Of a DNA stretch of 64,000 bases, positions 25,399 to 34,684 are shown piece after piece. The DNA is taken from positions 1 through 64,000 of the forward strand of contig NZ_JUIW01000013.1 in assembly GCF_004151245.1 (NCBI RefSeq), read 5' to 3'. The translations under genes and the position numbers were made by a program. Origin of the DNA: Flavobacterium beibuense. GTDB taxonomy: Bacteria > Bacteroidota > Bacteroidia > Flavobacteriales > Flavobacteriaceae. Position 1 is the stretch's first letter, and each line of letters begins with the position of its first letter. The notes beneath the pieces were generated by a model that searched no databases, was not told the DNA's origin, and saw only the letters and a program-made list of their open reading frames with translations.

Positions 25399-25869
25399 TT
25401 AAGGTATGATGCTCAGTCTTTTAGCTTTTTCAACGGCTTGAGTACGTCGTTTAACCTCCATTTTTTCAAAAAGTTTGCCTGAGTGTGTCTTAATTGTGTT
25501 GAGCGATACAAAAAGCTGGTCGGCAATTTCCTTATTGCTCATTCCTTTTGCCATAAGTTCTAAAACTTCAAGTTCGCGTATGGTAAGGTTAAGGTTATCC
25601 AGCTCTTTTTGGTTAAGAACAAATTCCGGAGTAGGGGTAACGTATACCTCTTTTTCCACAACAATAGTTTTTGGTTTAGGCTTAAATAGCTTTAAGGCAA
25701 GCCAAATACCAAGCCCCATAAAAACGGCAGCGATGATACCAATGTAAATATCCAGGGAAGTACTAAGCACTAAAAAACGAAATTCCAGCCAGCGTAGCAA
25801 TAAAAGCAGCAACGCAAGGCTGGAACTGTATAGTATTAAATCTTTATGTTTCTTAAAAGCCTTAAACAT
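25399..25869 (-). CDS. Membrane-tethered LuxR-type transcription regulator
   Basis: A 156-residue protein with two N-terminal membrane helices (about 12-28 and 39-62), a short charged linker, and a C-terminal LuxR/GerE helix-turn-helix (LTIRELEVLELMAKGMSNKE, then IADQLFVSLNTIKTH). No receiver or ligand domain is present, so any signal must come through the membrane helices or a partner. It begins 29 bases after the permease-thioredoxin gene on the same strand and may be the last gene of that operon. Confidence 0.85.
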   Translation of the reverse strand: MFKAFKKHKDLILYSSSLALLLLLLRWLEFRFLVLSTSLDIYIGIIAAVFMGLGIWLALKLFKPKPKTIVVEKEVYVTPTPEFVLNQKELDNLNLTIRELEVLELMAKGMSNKEIADQLFVSLNTIKTHSGKLFEKMEVKRRTQAVEKAKRLSIIP

Positions 25870-25898
25870 GTTGGGGACTGTTTAGGGCAAAGATAAAA

Positions 25899-28109
25899 TT
25901 ATTTTTCTTCTCCTAAGTTAAGGGCGTCCCTAAGCATTTTTTCAAAGTTTGCCTCCGAAGGATAAGGTAATTCAGAGTTTACAAAGTTTCCGTCAGGATC
26001 AATAAGAATAAAACGTGGTATACCCTGTACGTTATATTCCTTCATAAACTTGTTAACATCATTTGCATGTAGCTGTAATACACTTTTAGATTTTTGGTTT
26101 ACATCCACATACCAATCATCTATACGCCTGTCTACGCTTAGGGCAATAAACTGAATTTGCTCATTTTTATATTTAAAAGCAAATCGTTCAAATTTAGGAC
26201 TTTGTTCCCTGCATGGTCTGCACCATGTTGCCCACACATCTATAGCCACATATTTACCTTTAAAATCATCCAGAGTGTAATTTTTCTTATCGTTGCTTAC
26301 ACCATCAAACAAAGGTGCTTTATTTCCTTTTTCAAGGGTTTTATAAAGGTTTACTTTAGAAGTCAATAATTTAGCATACCTGCCATCTGTAAACAGAGGG
26401 GAATATTTAGCCATAAGGCTGTCCCTTTCGGTAGTGGTAGATGCCTGTTGCAGGCTTTCTCCCATTTGCCAGTAAAGCATTTTATCCCTAAAAGTACCTT
26501 TGTCAAGTTTTTCAATACCCTGTAAGGTCTTAGTGTTTTCATCAAGTTCCTCCTTATTTTCGGCTATTATCTGGTTTTTCAGGTAACTGAAGTAATCCTG
26601 ATCGCTTAATAGTCCTTCATCATTCAGCGGAACTTTTGCCATCATTGCTTTAATATCTTCATTACCTACAGTTTGCTGATCAGGATATAAAGCTATACGT
26701 TTTTTTAAATAAGAGTTCCAGTAAGTCAGGTATTTTATAGTAATAAGCCTTTCTTCCTGCAGGCGGTAATCTTCACGTGTGATATAATTATCTGCAGTTT
26801 TAAAGTTGTCAGATCCTTCAATTTCACCTTTCCACTCCTTAACCAGTTCACGAATAAAATAGTCTGGTTTGTCAAGATCACTGTTATTTTGAAGCATGTA
26901 TGCTACATTACTCCATAAGGTATATTTTTCTTTTTTATATTGATTTTCTGCCAGTCTTGTACCTCTGTATTCAGCAACTGCAGCAACTTTATTTGCTTTA
27001 ATTTTAATATATACACTATCCTTATTGCCTATTACTAAATCTGCTTTTAATTCACTAGATAGTTTAAGAGCATAAATATCCAGTGGCAGGTTTTTATCTA
27101 TATGATAGCTGAATTTGTTGTCTTTTACTGGTATTGCAGCTATGGTATCATTTACAAAATTATCTGTCAGATACAAGGTGTCAAAATTATTTTCACTTTC
27201 AAATTCTCCTGCAATAACTGTCTTACCGTATGGCTCCATAACATTTGGGATTAGAGTATACCATAAAAGCCCTCCTAAAATAATAACCACGCCTGCAAGT
27301 TTGCCCGTGCGCCCTCCGCTGCCTGCAAAAGCCCTTACAAAGTTTTTGTGTTTGTACCATTCAAAACCAATGTAAAGTAATAACAGACTGCAAATAACAG
27401 AAACACATTCAGAATATGTAATCCAGTAACCTAACTGGCTTCCTTCAGGATTACGGCTTACCTGATATAACATTTCCATAGGGTACCATGCCGGGAATAC
27501 CATAAAGTTTACAGCAATAAGATATCCTAAAATAATGGCAACACCTATTAAAATAGGCCATATAAAACTGGGCAGTAATACACAAATAACATATTGCAGT
27601 GCACTAATTGCAAGTGATGCAAGGAAGAGCCTTATTACCAGCCAGAATACGTGAGAAAACTCAAAAGAGAATGAAACTGTATCCGGTGTATCAAGGAACG
27701 AATACATTATGTAACTACTTATAAAAGTTACTACTATATAAGTGGCTATTGCAATTAGATTGGTTATAAGTAATATGGAAAACTTTGAGAAGTATATTGA
27801 CAGCTTTTTAATTGGTTGTGTTTCCATAAGCTGCCATCCACCATTTTTATGATCCAGTTGCGTAAGCCTACTGGCAGAAATTATGATGATAAGCGGAAAA
27901 AAGAATCCGGCAAAAGCTTCAACAATTGCATCAAGTGTATGGGTAAAATAATTATAAGGTAGTCCCGGTTTTATATTTCTATTTTCAATAATAGTTATAA
28001 TAGCATAAATTATTGGGATAATCGCGGCAATTATTATAGAGGTTAAATATACACCCGTCCCTTTTCTTTTAAGATGTTCTGCCTTTAAGGCAGTTAAAAA
28101 AGTTTGCAT
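25899..28109 (-). CDS. ABC-2 type permease fused to a periplasmic TlpA-like thioredoxin
   Basis: A 736-residue fusion. Residues 1-290 form a BcrB/LanE-like ABC permease with seven predicted helices (about 20-41, 62-82, 110-137, 155-178, 184-205, 228-251, 270-288). The positive loops at 81-109 and 252-269 put the N-terminus inside and everything after residue 290 in the periplasm. Residues about 295-400 resemble DUF4369; about 590-736 is a TlpA-type thioredoxin with WATWCRPC (C630, C633) and the cis-proline in GIPRF (P698). The ATPase gene lies 27 bases upstream. The transported substrate is unknown; a link between efflux or sensing and thiol redox is an inference. Confidence 0.85.
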   Translation of the reverse strand: MQTFLTALKAEHLKRKGTGVYLTSIIIAAIIPIIYAIITIIENRNIKPGLPYNYFTHTLDAIVEAFAGFFFPLIIIISASRLTQLDHKNGGWQLMETQPIKKLSIYFSKFSILLITNLIAIATYIVVTFISSYIMYSFLDTPDTVSFSFEFSHVFWLVIRLFLASLAISALQYVICVLLPSFIWPILIGVAIILGYLIAVNFMVFPAWYPMEMLYQVSRNPEGSQLGYWITYSECVSVICSLLLLYIGFEWYKHKNFVRAFAGSGGRTGKLAGVVIILGGLLWYTLIPNVMEPYGKTVIAGEFESENNFDTLYLTDNFVNDTIAAIPVKDNKFSYHIDKNLPLDIYALKLSSELKADLVIGNKDSVYIKIKANKVAAVAEYRGTRLAENQYKKEKYTLWSNVAYMLQNNSDLDKPDYFIRELVKEWKGEIEGSDNFKTADNYITREDYRLQEERLITIKYLTYWNSYLKKRIALYPDQQTVGNEDIKAMMAKVPLNDEGLLSDQDYFSYLKNQIIAENKEELDENTKTLQGIEKLDKGTFRDKMLYWQMGESLQQASTTTERDSLMAKYSPLFTDGRYAKLLTSKVNLYKTLEKGNKAPLFDGVSNDKKNYTLDDFKGKYVAIDVWATWCRPCREQSPKFERFAFKYKNEQIQFIALSVDRRIDDWYVDVNQKSKSVLQLHANDVNKFMKEYNVQGIPRFILIDPDGNFVNSELPYPSEANFEKMLRDALNLGEEK

Positions 28110-28136
28110 TATATATAGTTGTTGGTAAGGTTAATA

Positions 28137-29042
28137 TTAGTTTACAAGTGCCATGAACCATTCTTCAAGACCGTCCAGGATTTTTATCTCATAGACTTCG
28201 GCACCATTGTTTACAAGGTTTTTTGTAAAGCCCGGAATTTCTTCGCGGTTTGCCAGTTCCAGTGAAAGCTGAGAATTGTTTTCCAGTAAAACAGTAGGAT
28301 TGTCTTTTACCAACTGTTCATGCCAACGCGGTGCATCATTTATGGTTATACGTATTTTGCACAGACCGGATTTTTTGGAAAGTTCTTCCATAGTACCTTC
28401 AAACTGTATTTTACCTTTACTCACAATACCAACATGGGTACACATTTTCTCGATTTCGGCAAGAAGGTGGCTCGATACAAAAATGGTAATCCCTTTTTCC
28501 CTGTTAAGTTTTACCAGCAGTCTTCTTATGTCTTGAATACCGTTAGGATCAAGGCCGTTAACAGGCTCATCCAGTAAAAGCAGCTCCGGCTCGTCCAGTA
28601 GGGCAATGGCAATGGCAAGGCGCTGTTTCATTCCAAGGGAATAAGTTTTTGCTTTTCTTTTACCATCCCTTTGCAGGTCTACAAGTTCCAGTACCTCATT
28701 AATCCTGCCTTCGGGTACATCGCGCAGTTTTGCAATGTATTTAAGGTTGTCATATCCGCTAAGGTGAAGATACAGTGCCGGGCTTTCTACCAGCGCACCT
28801 ATTTTTTTAAAGGAAGCGGGAAGCTCTTTATGCAACGGTTCCCCAAATAAGTAAATGGAATTATTCTGTTGCGGTAGTATACCTGTTAATAATCGCATGG
28901 TTGTCGATTTTCCGGCTCCGTTAGGACCCAAAAAACCATAGATAGAACCTTTAGGAACATTTAAGGAAACATTGTCCAGGGCTTTTCGGTTTTTGGAATA
29001 GTGAAAAGTAAGGTGCTCCGTCCTGATAATGTAGTCTGTCAT
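28137..29042 (-). CDS. ABC transporter ATP-binding protein (BcrA/lantibiotic type)
   Basis: A 301-residue ATPase expected to drive the downstream permease. Walker A is GPNGAGKST, the signature is YSLGMKQRLAIA, Walker B is LLLLDEPVNGLDPNG, and the switch histidine is in FVSSHLL. The C-terminal extension after residue 215 (GLCKIRITINDAPRWHEQLV) is as in BcrA, which acts in peptide-antibiotic export. First gene of a probable three-gene unit with the permease-thioredoxin and the LuxR-type gene. Confidence 0.92.
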   Translation of the reverse strand: MTDYIIRTEHLTFHYSKNRKALDNVSLNVPKGSIYGFLGPNGAGKSTTMRLLTGILPQQNNSIYLFGEPLHKELPASFKKIGALVESPALYLHLSGYDNLKYIAKLRDVPEGRINEVLELVDLQRDGKRKAKTYSLGMKQRLAIAIALLDEPELLLLDEPVNGLDPNGIQDIRRLLVKLNREKGITIFVSSHLLAEIEKMCTHVGIVSKGKIQFEGTMEELSKKSGLCKIRITINDAPRWHEQLVKDNPTVLLENNSQLSLELANREEIPGFTKNLVNNGAEVYEIKILDGLEEWFMALVN

Positions 29043-29103
29043 TTTATTTTAGTTGGTTAATGGTTAAATAAGAAAACTCCTTATTTATAGTATTCGTATA
29101 TGT

Positions 29104-29134
29104 TTTGCCGATAATGTTACAATCATTAACTTTG
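29104..29134 (+). promoter_or_regulatory. Promoter of yaaA
   Basis: TTTG (29104-29107), 19 bases, then TAACTTTG (29127-29134): a full match to the Bacteroidota housekeeping promoter. The expected start of transcription is near 29140, giving a leader of about 14 bases. Confidence 0.7.
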
Positions 29135-29153
29135 AAACATAACAAATTAGTAT

Positions 29154-29912
29154 ATGAAGATCGTTATATCTCCTGCAAAGTCGCTTGATTTTGAAACAAA
29201 ATTACCTACAAGAAAAAATTCACAACCTGCCTTTTTAGAGCAAAGTGAGGTTATTCATAAAACACTTAAAGAAAAATCGCCGTCGCAACTAAGCAAGCTT
29301 ATGGACATAAGCGATAAACTTGCCGAACTTAACTGGCAGCGCAACCAGGAATGGAAAACACCGTTTACCACTAAAAATGCGCGTCCCGCAATGTATGCCT
29401 TTAACGGGGATGTATATGTGGGGCTTGATGCCTATACCATACCAACAACAAAACTTAATAAGCTGCAGGATAGCCTAAGGATACTTTCGGGACTTTATGG
29501 CGTATTAAAACCGTTAGACCTAATACAACCTTACCGACTTGAAATGGGTACTCAGCTATCAGTGGATGGAAATAAGAATCTATATGAGTTTTGGAAAAAA
29601 ACGGTTACCCAAGCCTTAAATGATGAGCTTAAGGACGGCGAACTGTTTGTAAACCTTGCCAGTAAGGAATACTTTGACGCTGTAGATACAAAGGCTTTAA
29701 AGGTGCCTGTAATTACTCCTGAGTTTAAGGACTATAAAGACGGTAAACTTAAAATGATAAGCTTTTTTGCCAAGAAAGCGAGGGGTATGATGGTACGTTA
29801 TATAATAGACCATAATATACGCTCCCTTAACGGATTAAAGGGTTTTGATTATGAAGGTTATAAATTTGACGCCAAATTATCTAAAGGCAATAAGCTGGTT
29901 TTTACAAGATAG
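29154..29912 (+). CDS. yaaA: YaaA family peroxide stress protein
   Basis: A 252-residue YaaA/DUF328 protein. In E. coli the homologue limits free iron and protects DNA during peroxide stress, and the fold binds DNA. Family segments: MKIVISPAKSLDFETKLPT, PAMYAFNGDVYVGLDAYT, LSGLYGVLKPLDLIQPYRLE, FVNLASKEYF, and ISFFAKKARGMMVRYIID. It has the best promoter seen in the window and its own terminator, so it is monocistronic. Confidence 0.93.
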   Translation: MKIVISPAKSLDFETKLPTRKNSQPAFLEQSEVIHKTLKEKSPSQLSKLMDISDKLAELNWQRNQEWKTPFTTKNARPAMYAFNGDVYVGLDAYTIPTTKLNKLQDSLRILSGLYGVLKPLDLIQPYRLEMGTQLSVDGNKNLYEFWKKTVTQALNDELKDGELFVNLASKEYFDAVDTKALKVPVITPEFKDYKDGKLKMISFFAKKARGMMVRYIIDHNIRSLNGLKGFDYEGYKFDAKLSKGNKLVFTR

Positions 29913-29927
29913 AAACTTATAAAACAT

Positions 29928-29962
29928 AAAAAACTCCGAAGTTGCCTTCGGAGTTTTTTGTT
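29928..29962 (+). terminator. Terminator of yaaA
   Basis: Perfect arms AAACTCCGAAG (29931-29941) and CTTCGGAGTTT (29946-29956), loop TTGC, T6 tail. Confidence 0.8.
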
Positions 29963-30013
29963 TGAACACTTTGGCAAAAGCCTAATGTTGCGATATTAAA
30001 TAACCAAAACAAT

Positions 30014-31603
30014 TTAGTGCATTGCCTCACTCATATCTACTTTACCTTTTCCGCGTTTAACAAGCAGTATAAACGGTATACATAATAAGAATAGTATACC
30101 CAGGTACATAAATACATCCATATACGATAGTATAGTTGCCTGTCTGTTTACATTAATGTCAAGTACCTGATGTGCTTTAGCTAACGATTCGCTTGCAGAA
30201 AAGCCTTTTGCCATAAAGCCATGTTTTAGCTGCTCTACACGTTGCTGTACCGCAAAACTTGCTTTATCAAGGTGAGATATTAAATCTACCCTGTGCTGTT
30301 GGCTAAACCTTGAAATAAAAGTGGTAATGATGGCAATACCAAAAGAACCACCTAACTGACGCATCATACCTGTAAATGCTGCCCCTTCACCAATTCCTTT
30401 ACCTTTAAGGGTAGAAAGTGACAGAGTGGTAATAGGTACAAACAGTAGTCCAAGTCCCATACCTCGCATAATAAGTGGCCAGAACATATGTTCTGATCCC
30501 GTATCATTGGTTATGATGTTATGCATCCAGAAGGTAAAGAAGAAGAATACAAGGAAACCAACGGCAACCATATAGGTTTGCGGTACTCCTTTTTGTATTA
30601 ATCTACCTATTATAGGCATCATAAAGGCTGTTGTTAATGAACTTGGAATTAGCAGTAATCCCGTTTCAAAAGCCGTCCATCCTAAAACAGACTGTGTATA
30701 TATAGGGACGATAAATGTTGAACCATACAAACCAAAACCGAGTATAAAACACATAATAGTACCTATTCGCAGGTTACTGTCCTTGAGGACGCTGAGGTTT
30801 ACAATAGGGTATTGATAGGTCATTTCCCGCCAAATAAATGCGAGTAGACCAAAAACGGTTATAATGCTCAGCATTATAATGGTAGGGTCGGCAAACCAGT
30901 CATCCTGCTGCCCGTGTTCCAATACATACTGTAAAGAACCGATAAACGAGGCCAGAAAAACAATACCCCACCAGTCAACCTGACTGGGTTTAAGTTTTTC
31001 GCCATATTTAGGGCTTTTTACATACATAAGTGTAAGTAACGTGGCGATAATACCCAACGGAACGTTAATGTAAAATATCCATCCCCAGTGAACGTGGTCT
31101 ACAATATAGCCACCCAATGGCGGACCCAATGTAGGACCTACAATTACACCCATACCATATATGGCCTGTGCCATACCTCTTTTTTCGGCGGGGTAACTCT
31201 CGGTAATAATGGTTTGTGCTGTTACCAAAAGGGCACCACCACCCATACCCTGTATGAACCTAAAGAATACAAGCTCCCATATATTAGTGGCATTACCACA
31301 TAAAAAAGAAGCTACGGTAAATACTATAATAGACACGGCAAAATAATTTCGTCGTCCAAACTGCTGAGACAGCCAGCTTGTCATTGGTATAATAATAACG
31401 TTAGCAATAGCATAGGCAGTAATTACCCAGGCAATGTCGGTAAGGGTTGCACCCAGTGTACCGCGCATTTCGTTTAATGCAACGTTTACAATGGTAGTAT
31501 CTACAATTTCAAGCAGGGCACAGAGTACCGCGGTAATGGTAATAATTACCCGCCTAAAGCCATATTCTACCAGGCTGTCATCCTGTGTTACTGTTGCTGC
31601 CAT
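30014..31603 (-). CDS. DHA2 family drug:H+ antiporter (EmrB-like)
   Basis: A 529-residue inner-membrane transporter with 14 predicted helices. It shows the acidic TM1 motif LLEIVDTTIVNVAL, motif A around SWLSQQFGRRN, and antiporter motif C GVIVGPTLGPPLGG. These place it in the EmrB/QacA group, which exports amphipathic drugs using the proton gradient. Last gene of the tetR-tolC-hlyD-emrB operon, one base after the adaptor, so a complete tripartite pump is encoded. Substrate not predictable. Confidence 0.93.
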   Translation of the reverse strand: MAATVTQDDSLVEYGFRRVIITITAVLCALLEIVDTTIVNVALNEMRGTLGATLTDIAWVITAYAIANVIIIPMTSWLSQQFGRRNYFAVSIIVFTVASFLCGNATNIWELVFFRFIQGMGGGALLVTAQTIITESYPAEKRGMAQAIYGMGVIVGPTLGPPLGGYIVDHVHWGWIFYINVPLGIIATLLTLMYVKSPKYGEKLKPSQVDWWGIVFLASFIGSLQYVLEHGQQDDWFADPTIIMLSIITVFGLLAFIWREMTYQYPIVNLSVLKDSNLRIGTIMCFILGFGLYGSTFIVPIYTQSVLGWTAFETGLLLIPSSLTTAFMMPIIGRLIQKGVPQTYMVAVGFLVFFFFTFWMHNIITNDTGSEHMFWPLIMRGMGLGLLFVPITTLSLSTLKGKGIGEGAAFTGMMRQLGGSFGIAIITTFISRFSQQHRVDLISHLDKASFAVQQRVEQLKHGFMAKGFSASESLAKAHQVLDINVNRQATILSYMDVFMYLGILFLLCIPFILLVKRGKGKVDMSEAMH

Positions 31604-31604
31604 A

Positions 31605-32684
31605 TTATTTTATGTGTACATCTACTTCTACGTTCATACCCGGACGAAGTAGTTTTACTTTTTCTTTATCGTTATTTTCAGTTAAGCTGATTTTTACCGG
31701 AAGCCTTTGTACTGTCTTAACGAAGTTACCTGTAGCATTATCCGGAGGAAGTAAAGAGAAACGGGATCCTGTAGCAGGAGAGAACGATGTTAATACACCT
31801 TCAAACTCGGTATCAGGATATGCATCTACTTTTACAACTACTTTTTGGCCTTCCGTCATTTTGTTAAGTTGGGTTTCCTTAAAGTTAGCTACTACCCAAG
31901 TCTCATTATTGTTTATTACATAGAATAATGCCTGTCCCGGTGCTACTAGCTGTCCCGGCTGTAAATCGATAGTAGAAACCTGTCCGTCTACAGAAGCCGT
32001 AACTACAGTGTAATCCAAATTAAGTTTTGCAGCATCAAGAGCAGCTTTAGCCTTCTCAATATTAGCAGCAGCAACTTCCGTTTGTTTGTTGGACACATTC
32101 GACTTTGAGATAATCGCATTTTTTTGGTAGTTGCTGGCTGCCTGTTGTTGCTGTAACACGTTTAACTGTGCTTCAGCCTCTTGCTTAGCGGCTTGCGCCT
32201 GCTCAAATTGTTGTTTAGTTATGGAGTGATTTTTATATAGGTTTTCGTAGCGTTCAAAGTCGTTAGTGGCTCTCCAAAGCCTAACTTTAGCGGCCTCTAT
32301 GTTTCCCTTAGAAGACTGTACATTAGCCTCAGAAACCGATACGTTAGCAGCAGCACTTCCTACATCGGCTTTAGCGGCAGCATAACTACCTTCTGCAGCA
32401 GCAAGGGCAGCTTTAGCTTCTTCAACCCTTACTACATAATCTTTATCATCTATAACAAAAAGCGTATCGCCTTTTTTTACAAAATCGTTGTCTTTTACAT
32501 ATACTTTAGTGATGTACCCTGTAACACGAGGTATAATAGGGCTCATGTTTTTTTCTATCTGCGCATCATCAGTAGTTTCATGAGCTAACGAGTGAAGGTA
32601 TTTGTAAGTACCATAAGTTCCGCCAACAGCTACAAGTGCTATAAGTATAAAAAGGAACTTTTTATTTGTTTTCTTTTTTTCCAT
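31605..32684 (-). CDS. HlyD/EmrA family membrane fusion protein
   Basis: Periplasmic adaptor of 359 residues that bridges the MFS pump and the TolC-type channel. One N-terminal membrane helix (FLFILIALVAVGGTYGTY), a biotinyl-lipoyl half (PRVTGYITKVYVKDNDFVKK), a long alanine-rich coiled coil (about 85-200, seen as repeated EAANA-like heptads), and the second lipoyl half (VDGQVSTIDLQPGQLVAPGQ) with a beta barrel. Layout matches EmrA. It lies 9 bases after the TolC gene. Confidence 0.93.
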   Translation of the reverse strand: MEKKKTNKKFLFILIALVAVGGTYGTYKYLHSLAHETTDDAQIEKNMSPIIPRVTGYITKVYVKDNDFVKKGDTLFVIDDKDYVVRVEEAKAALAAAEGSYAAAKADVGSAAANVSVSEANVQSSKGNIEAAKVRLWRATNDFERYENLYKNHSITKQQFEQAQAAKQEAEAQLNVLQQQQAASNYQKNAIISKSNVSNKQTEVAAANIEKAKAALDAAKLNLDYTVVTASVDGQVSTIDLQPGQLVAPGQALFYVINNNETWVVANFKETQLNKMTEGQKVVVKVDAYPDTEFEGVLTSFSPATGSRFSLLPPDNATGNFVKTVQRLPVKISLTENNDKEKVKLLRPGMNVEVDVHIK

Positions 32685-32693
32685 GATGGATGA

Positions 32694-34040
32694 TTATTTT
32701 GTTTGAGTAAGATTGAATGAGTTAGTTAATTTTCCTGAAACATTTAGCAGTTCATAATAACGCTGTGTAATATCTGCTTTAGAGAATGTTTCATTAAGTT
32801 TTGCCTGAAGCTGTTGTACATCGGCCTCTAAAAGGTCGTTTGTATCGCTAAGGCCGTTATCATATTTATCTTTTACAATACGGTAATTTTCGTCTGCCTG
32901 AGCAACGGCTTCTGTATAAACCCTGTTTTGTTTAATGGCAAGGTTATAATTTTCAAGGGCATCCTGTACCTGAACCTTAATCCTGTCGGTAAGTATTTCC
33001 ACTTCCTGTCTTGTAGCTTCTGCACGGCTGGCAGCTGTTTTAACATGTTTGTTGTTTTTAAACAGGTTAGAAAGGTCATAAGAAATACCTACACCAAAGT
33101 TCATAGCATTGGTTACCTGAAATACGTTTTTAATATCAATAGCAGCATAACCACCTAAAAGTGTTACGGTAGGGTAGTAGTCAGCTTTAGCAACTTTCAT
33201 GTTGGCTTCGCTGGCTTTTTGCTGCCATCTTAAAGCTTCAAGGTCATTTCTCTGGCTTATGGCATCCTGTTCTGTAACAGCAGTGTTTAATTCAGAAGCT
33301 TCTTCAAAATAAGCTCCGTTTGGTTCTATCTGAGTTCCTTCAGGAAGTTTTAGTAATGTTACCAACTGGTAGTTAATTGTAGAAGCTCTTTTTTTAGCAT
33401 CTTCAAGAGAAAGCTCAATGTTAGATGCCTGTAACTGTGATTTAAGCAGGTCGTTACGGGCAATGATACCATTTTGCTCCATAGCTGTAAAGTCGGTAAC
33501 ACGTTGGTTAGCGCTTTTCAGGTTCTCCTGAATCAGGCTTATAGACTCCTGAGCTTTATAAAGGTTAACATACAATACTATGGTTTGCATGGCTATCTGC
33601 TCTTTAGTATGCGCTGCATTAAAGCTTTCTGCATTATAAGCATCGGTAGAAGCCTCTATGCTGTTTTTAAGCTTAAAGCCAGAAAACAAAGGCATACCTA
33701 CGGTTGCCATACCTACCATAAGCTGGTCTACCTTTGGAGTTCCCGAAGCGGTTTGACCATCTTCGCTATCACCTGTAGGTAGTTTAAGTGTTATGTTTGG
33801 GTTTGTAAGCCTTTGGTATTGCCCTGAAAGTTTAACTTCAGGATAAATATTATTCTTTACGCTTTCCATTTCATACTTTGAAGTGGAAACCTTAGTGTCG
33901 GCAAGTGTTGCCTCATTACTTTTTGTAACTGCCAGGCCTATGGCCTCATCAAGGTTAAGCGGCTTTTTTTCCTGAGCCTGCATTGTGATAATGCCGGAAA
34001 AAATTAACGCCCCGGCCAGCAGTAAATATCTAGTTTTCAT
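32694..34040 (-). CDS. TolC family outer membrane efflux protein
   Basis: A 448-residue outer-membrane channel with signal peptide MKTRYLLLAGALIFSGIITMQAQ. Two homologous halves carry the OEP helices, such as LDEAIGLAVTKSNEATLADT in the first and the EALRWQQKASEANMKVAKAD repeat that starts the second. No lipobox cysteine, so it is not lipid-anchored. It overlaps the tetR gene by 11 bases and is co-transcribed with the adaptor and MFS genes, giving a drug efflux system across both membranes. Confidence 0.92.
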   Translation of the reverse strand: MKTRYLLLAGALIFSGIITMQAQEKKPLNLDEAIGLAVTKSNEATLADTKVSTSKYEMESVKNNIYPEVKLSGQYQRLTNPNITLKLPTGDSEDGQTASGTPKVDQLMVGMATVGMPLFSGFKLKNSIEASTDAYNAESFNAAHTKEQIAMQTIVLYVNLYKAQESISLIQENLKSANQRVTDFTAMEQNGIIARNDLLKSQLQASNIELSLEDAKKRASTINYQLVTLLKLPEGTQIEPNGAYFEEASELNTAVTEQDAISQRNDLEALRWQQKASEANMKVAKADYYPTVTLLGGYAAIDIKNVFQVTNAMNFGVGISYDLSNLFKNNKHVKTAASRAEATRQEVEILTDRIKVQVQDALENYNLAIKQNRVYTEAVAQADENYRIVKDKYDNGLSDTNDLLEADVQQLQAKLNETFSKADITQRYYELLNVSGKLTNSFNLTQTK

Positions 34041-34653
34041 AAACTAAAAGTGCTTTAATGGTTTGTTTAATGTGAATTGTTAATTCGTTTTTTATATAAT
34101 CTTCATAAGCTTCATCAGTAGCAATTCCTAAATGAGCTTCGAAGAAAGGCCTGTTCATCTGGAAGTGTACCAGTGTACCCATAATAGTAGGGGGTATAAG
34201 ATTAATGTTTACATCTTTTCTAAATATTCCCTGTTCCTGTCCCTCATTAATAATCTTGGTAAAAGCCTCCATATTCTGGCGTTTTACATCAGTAAAAGCC
34301 TTCATATCCATTATCCTTTTTTTGGTTGAAAGTTCAAAGTGCAGTATCTGGTACATACACTTGTTTTTATTGATGCGGGAAATGTAAAGGTCTATCAGGC
34401 GGTCTACTTTTTCGGAAGGAGTAAGGTTTTCCTTAGAAATAATGTCAAGCTGCATTTTCATATCCGATGTACGGTATATTATAAGAGCTTCCAGCATTTT
34501 TTCTTTTGAACCGAAATAATAAGAGATCATTGCAATATTAACCTTAGCAGCTTTAGCTATACTTCTTATAGAAGTGCCGTCAAAGCCTTCGCTGGCAAAC
34601 AGTATCTCTGCTGCTTTGAGTATCTCTAACTGCTTATCATTATATTCTGTCAT
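34030..34653 (-). CDS. TetR/AcrR family repressor of the efflux operon
   Basis: A 207-residue regulator. The N-terminal DNA-binding domain reads ILKAAEILFASEGFDGTSIR followed by SIAKAAKVNIAMISYYFGSK; the rest is an all-helical ligand domain. It is the first gene of the tolC-hlyD-emrB operon and overlaps tolC by 11 bases, so it very probably represses its own transcript until a pump substrate binds. A perfect tandem repeat overlaps its promoter (34682-34715). Confidence 0.92.
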   Translation of the reverse strand: MTEYNDKQLEILKAAEILFASEGFDGTSIRSIAKAAKVNIAMISYYFGSKEKMLEALIIYRTSDMKMQLDIISKENLTPSEKVDRLIDLYISRINKNKCMYQILHFELSTKKRIMDMKAFTDVKRQNMEAFTKIINEGQEQGIFRKDVNINLIPPTIMGTLVHFQMNRPFFEAHLGIATDEAYEDYIKNELTIHIKQTIKALLVYEN

Positions 34654-34676
34654 GATATAGAATTCAAAATTCTCTG

Positions 34677-34684
34677 CAAAGTTA
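34677..34684 (-). promoter_or_regulatory. Candidate -7 box of the tetR efflux operon
   Basis: Minus-strand TAACTTTG matches TAnnTTTG, 24 bases before the tetR start. The tandem operator-like repeat begins inside this box. Confidence 0.45.

Noticed and set aside
34659..34673. AGAATT-CAA-AATTCT palindrome in the tetR leader
   Set aside because: Short and AT-rich; the adjacent exact 17-bp tandem repeat is the better operator candidate.
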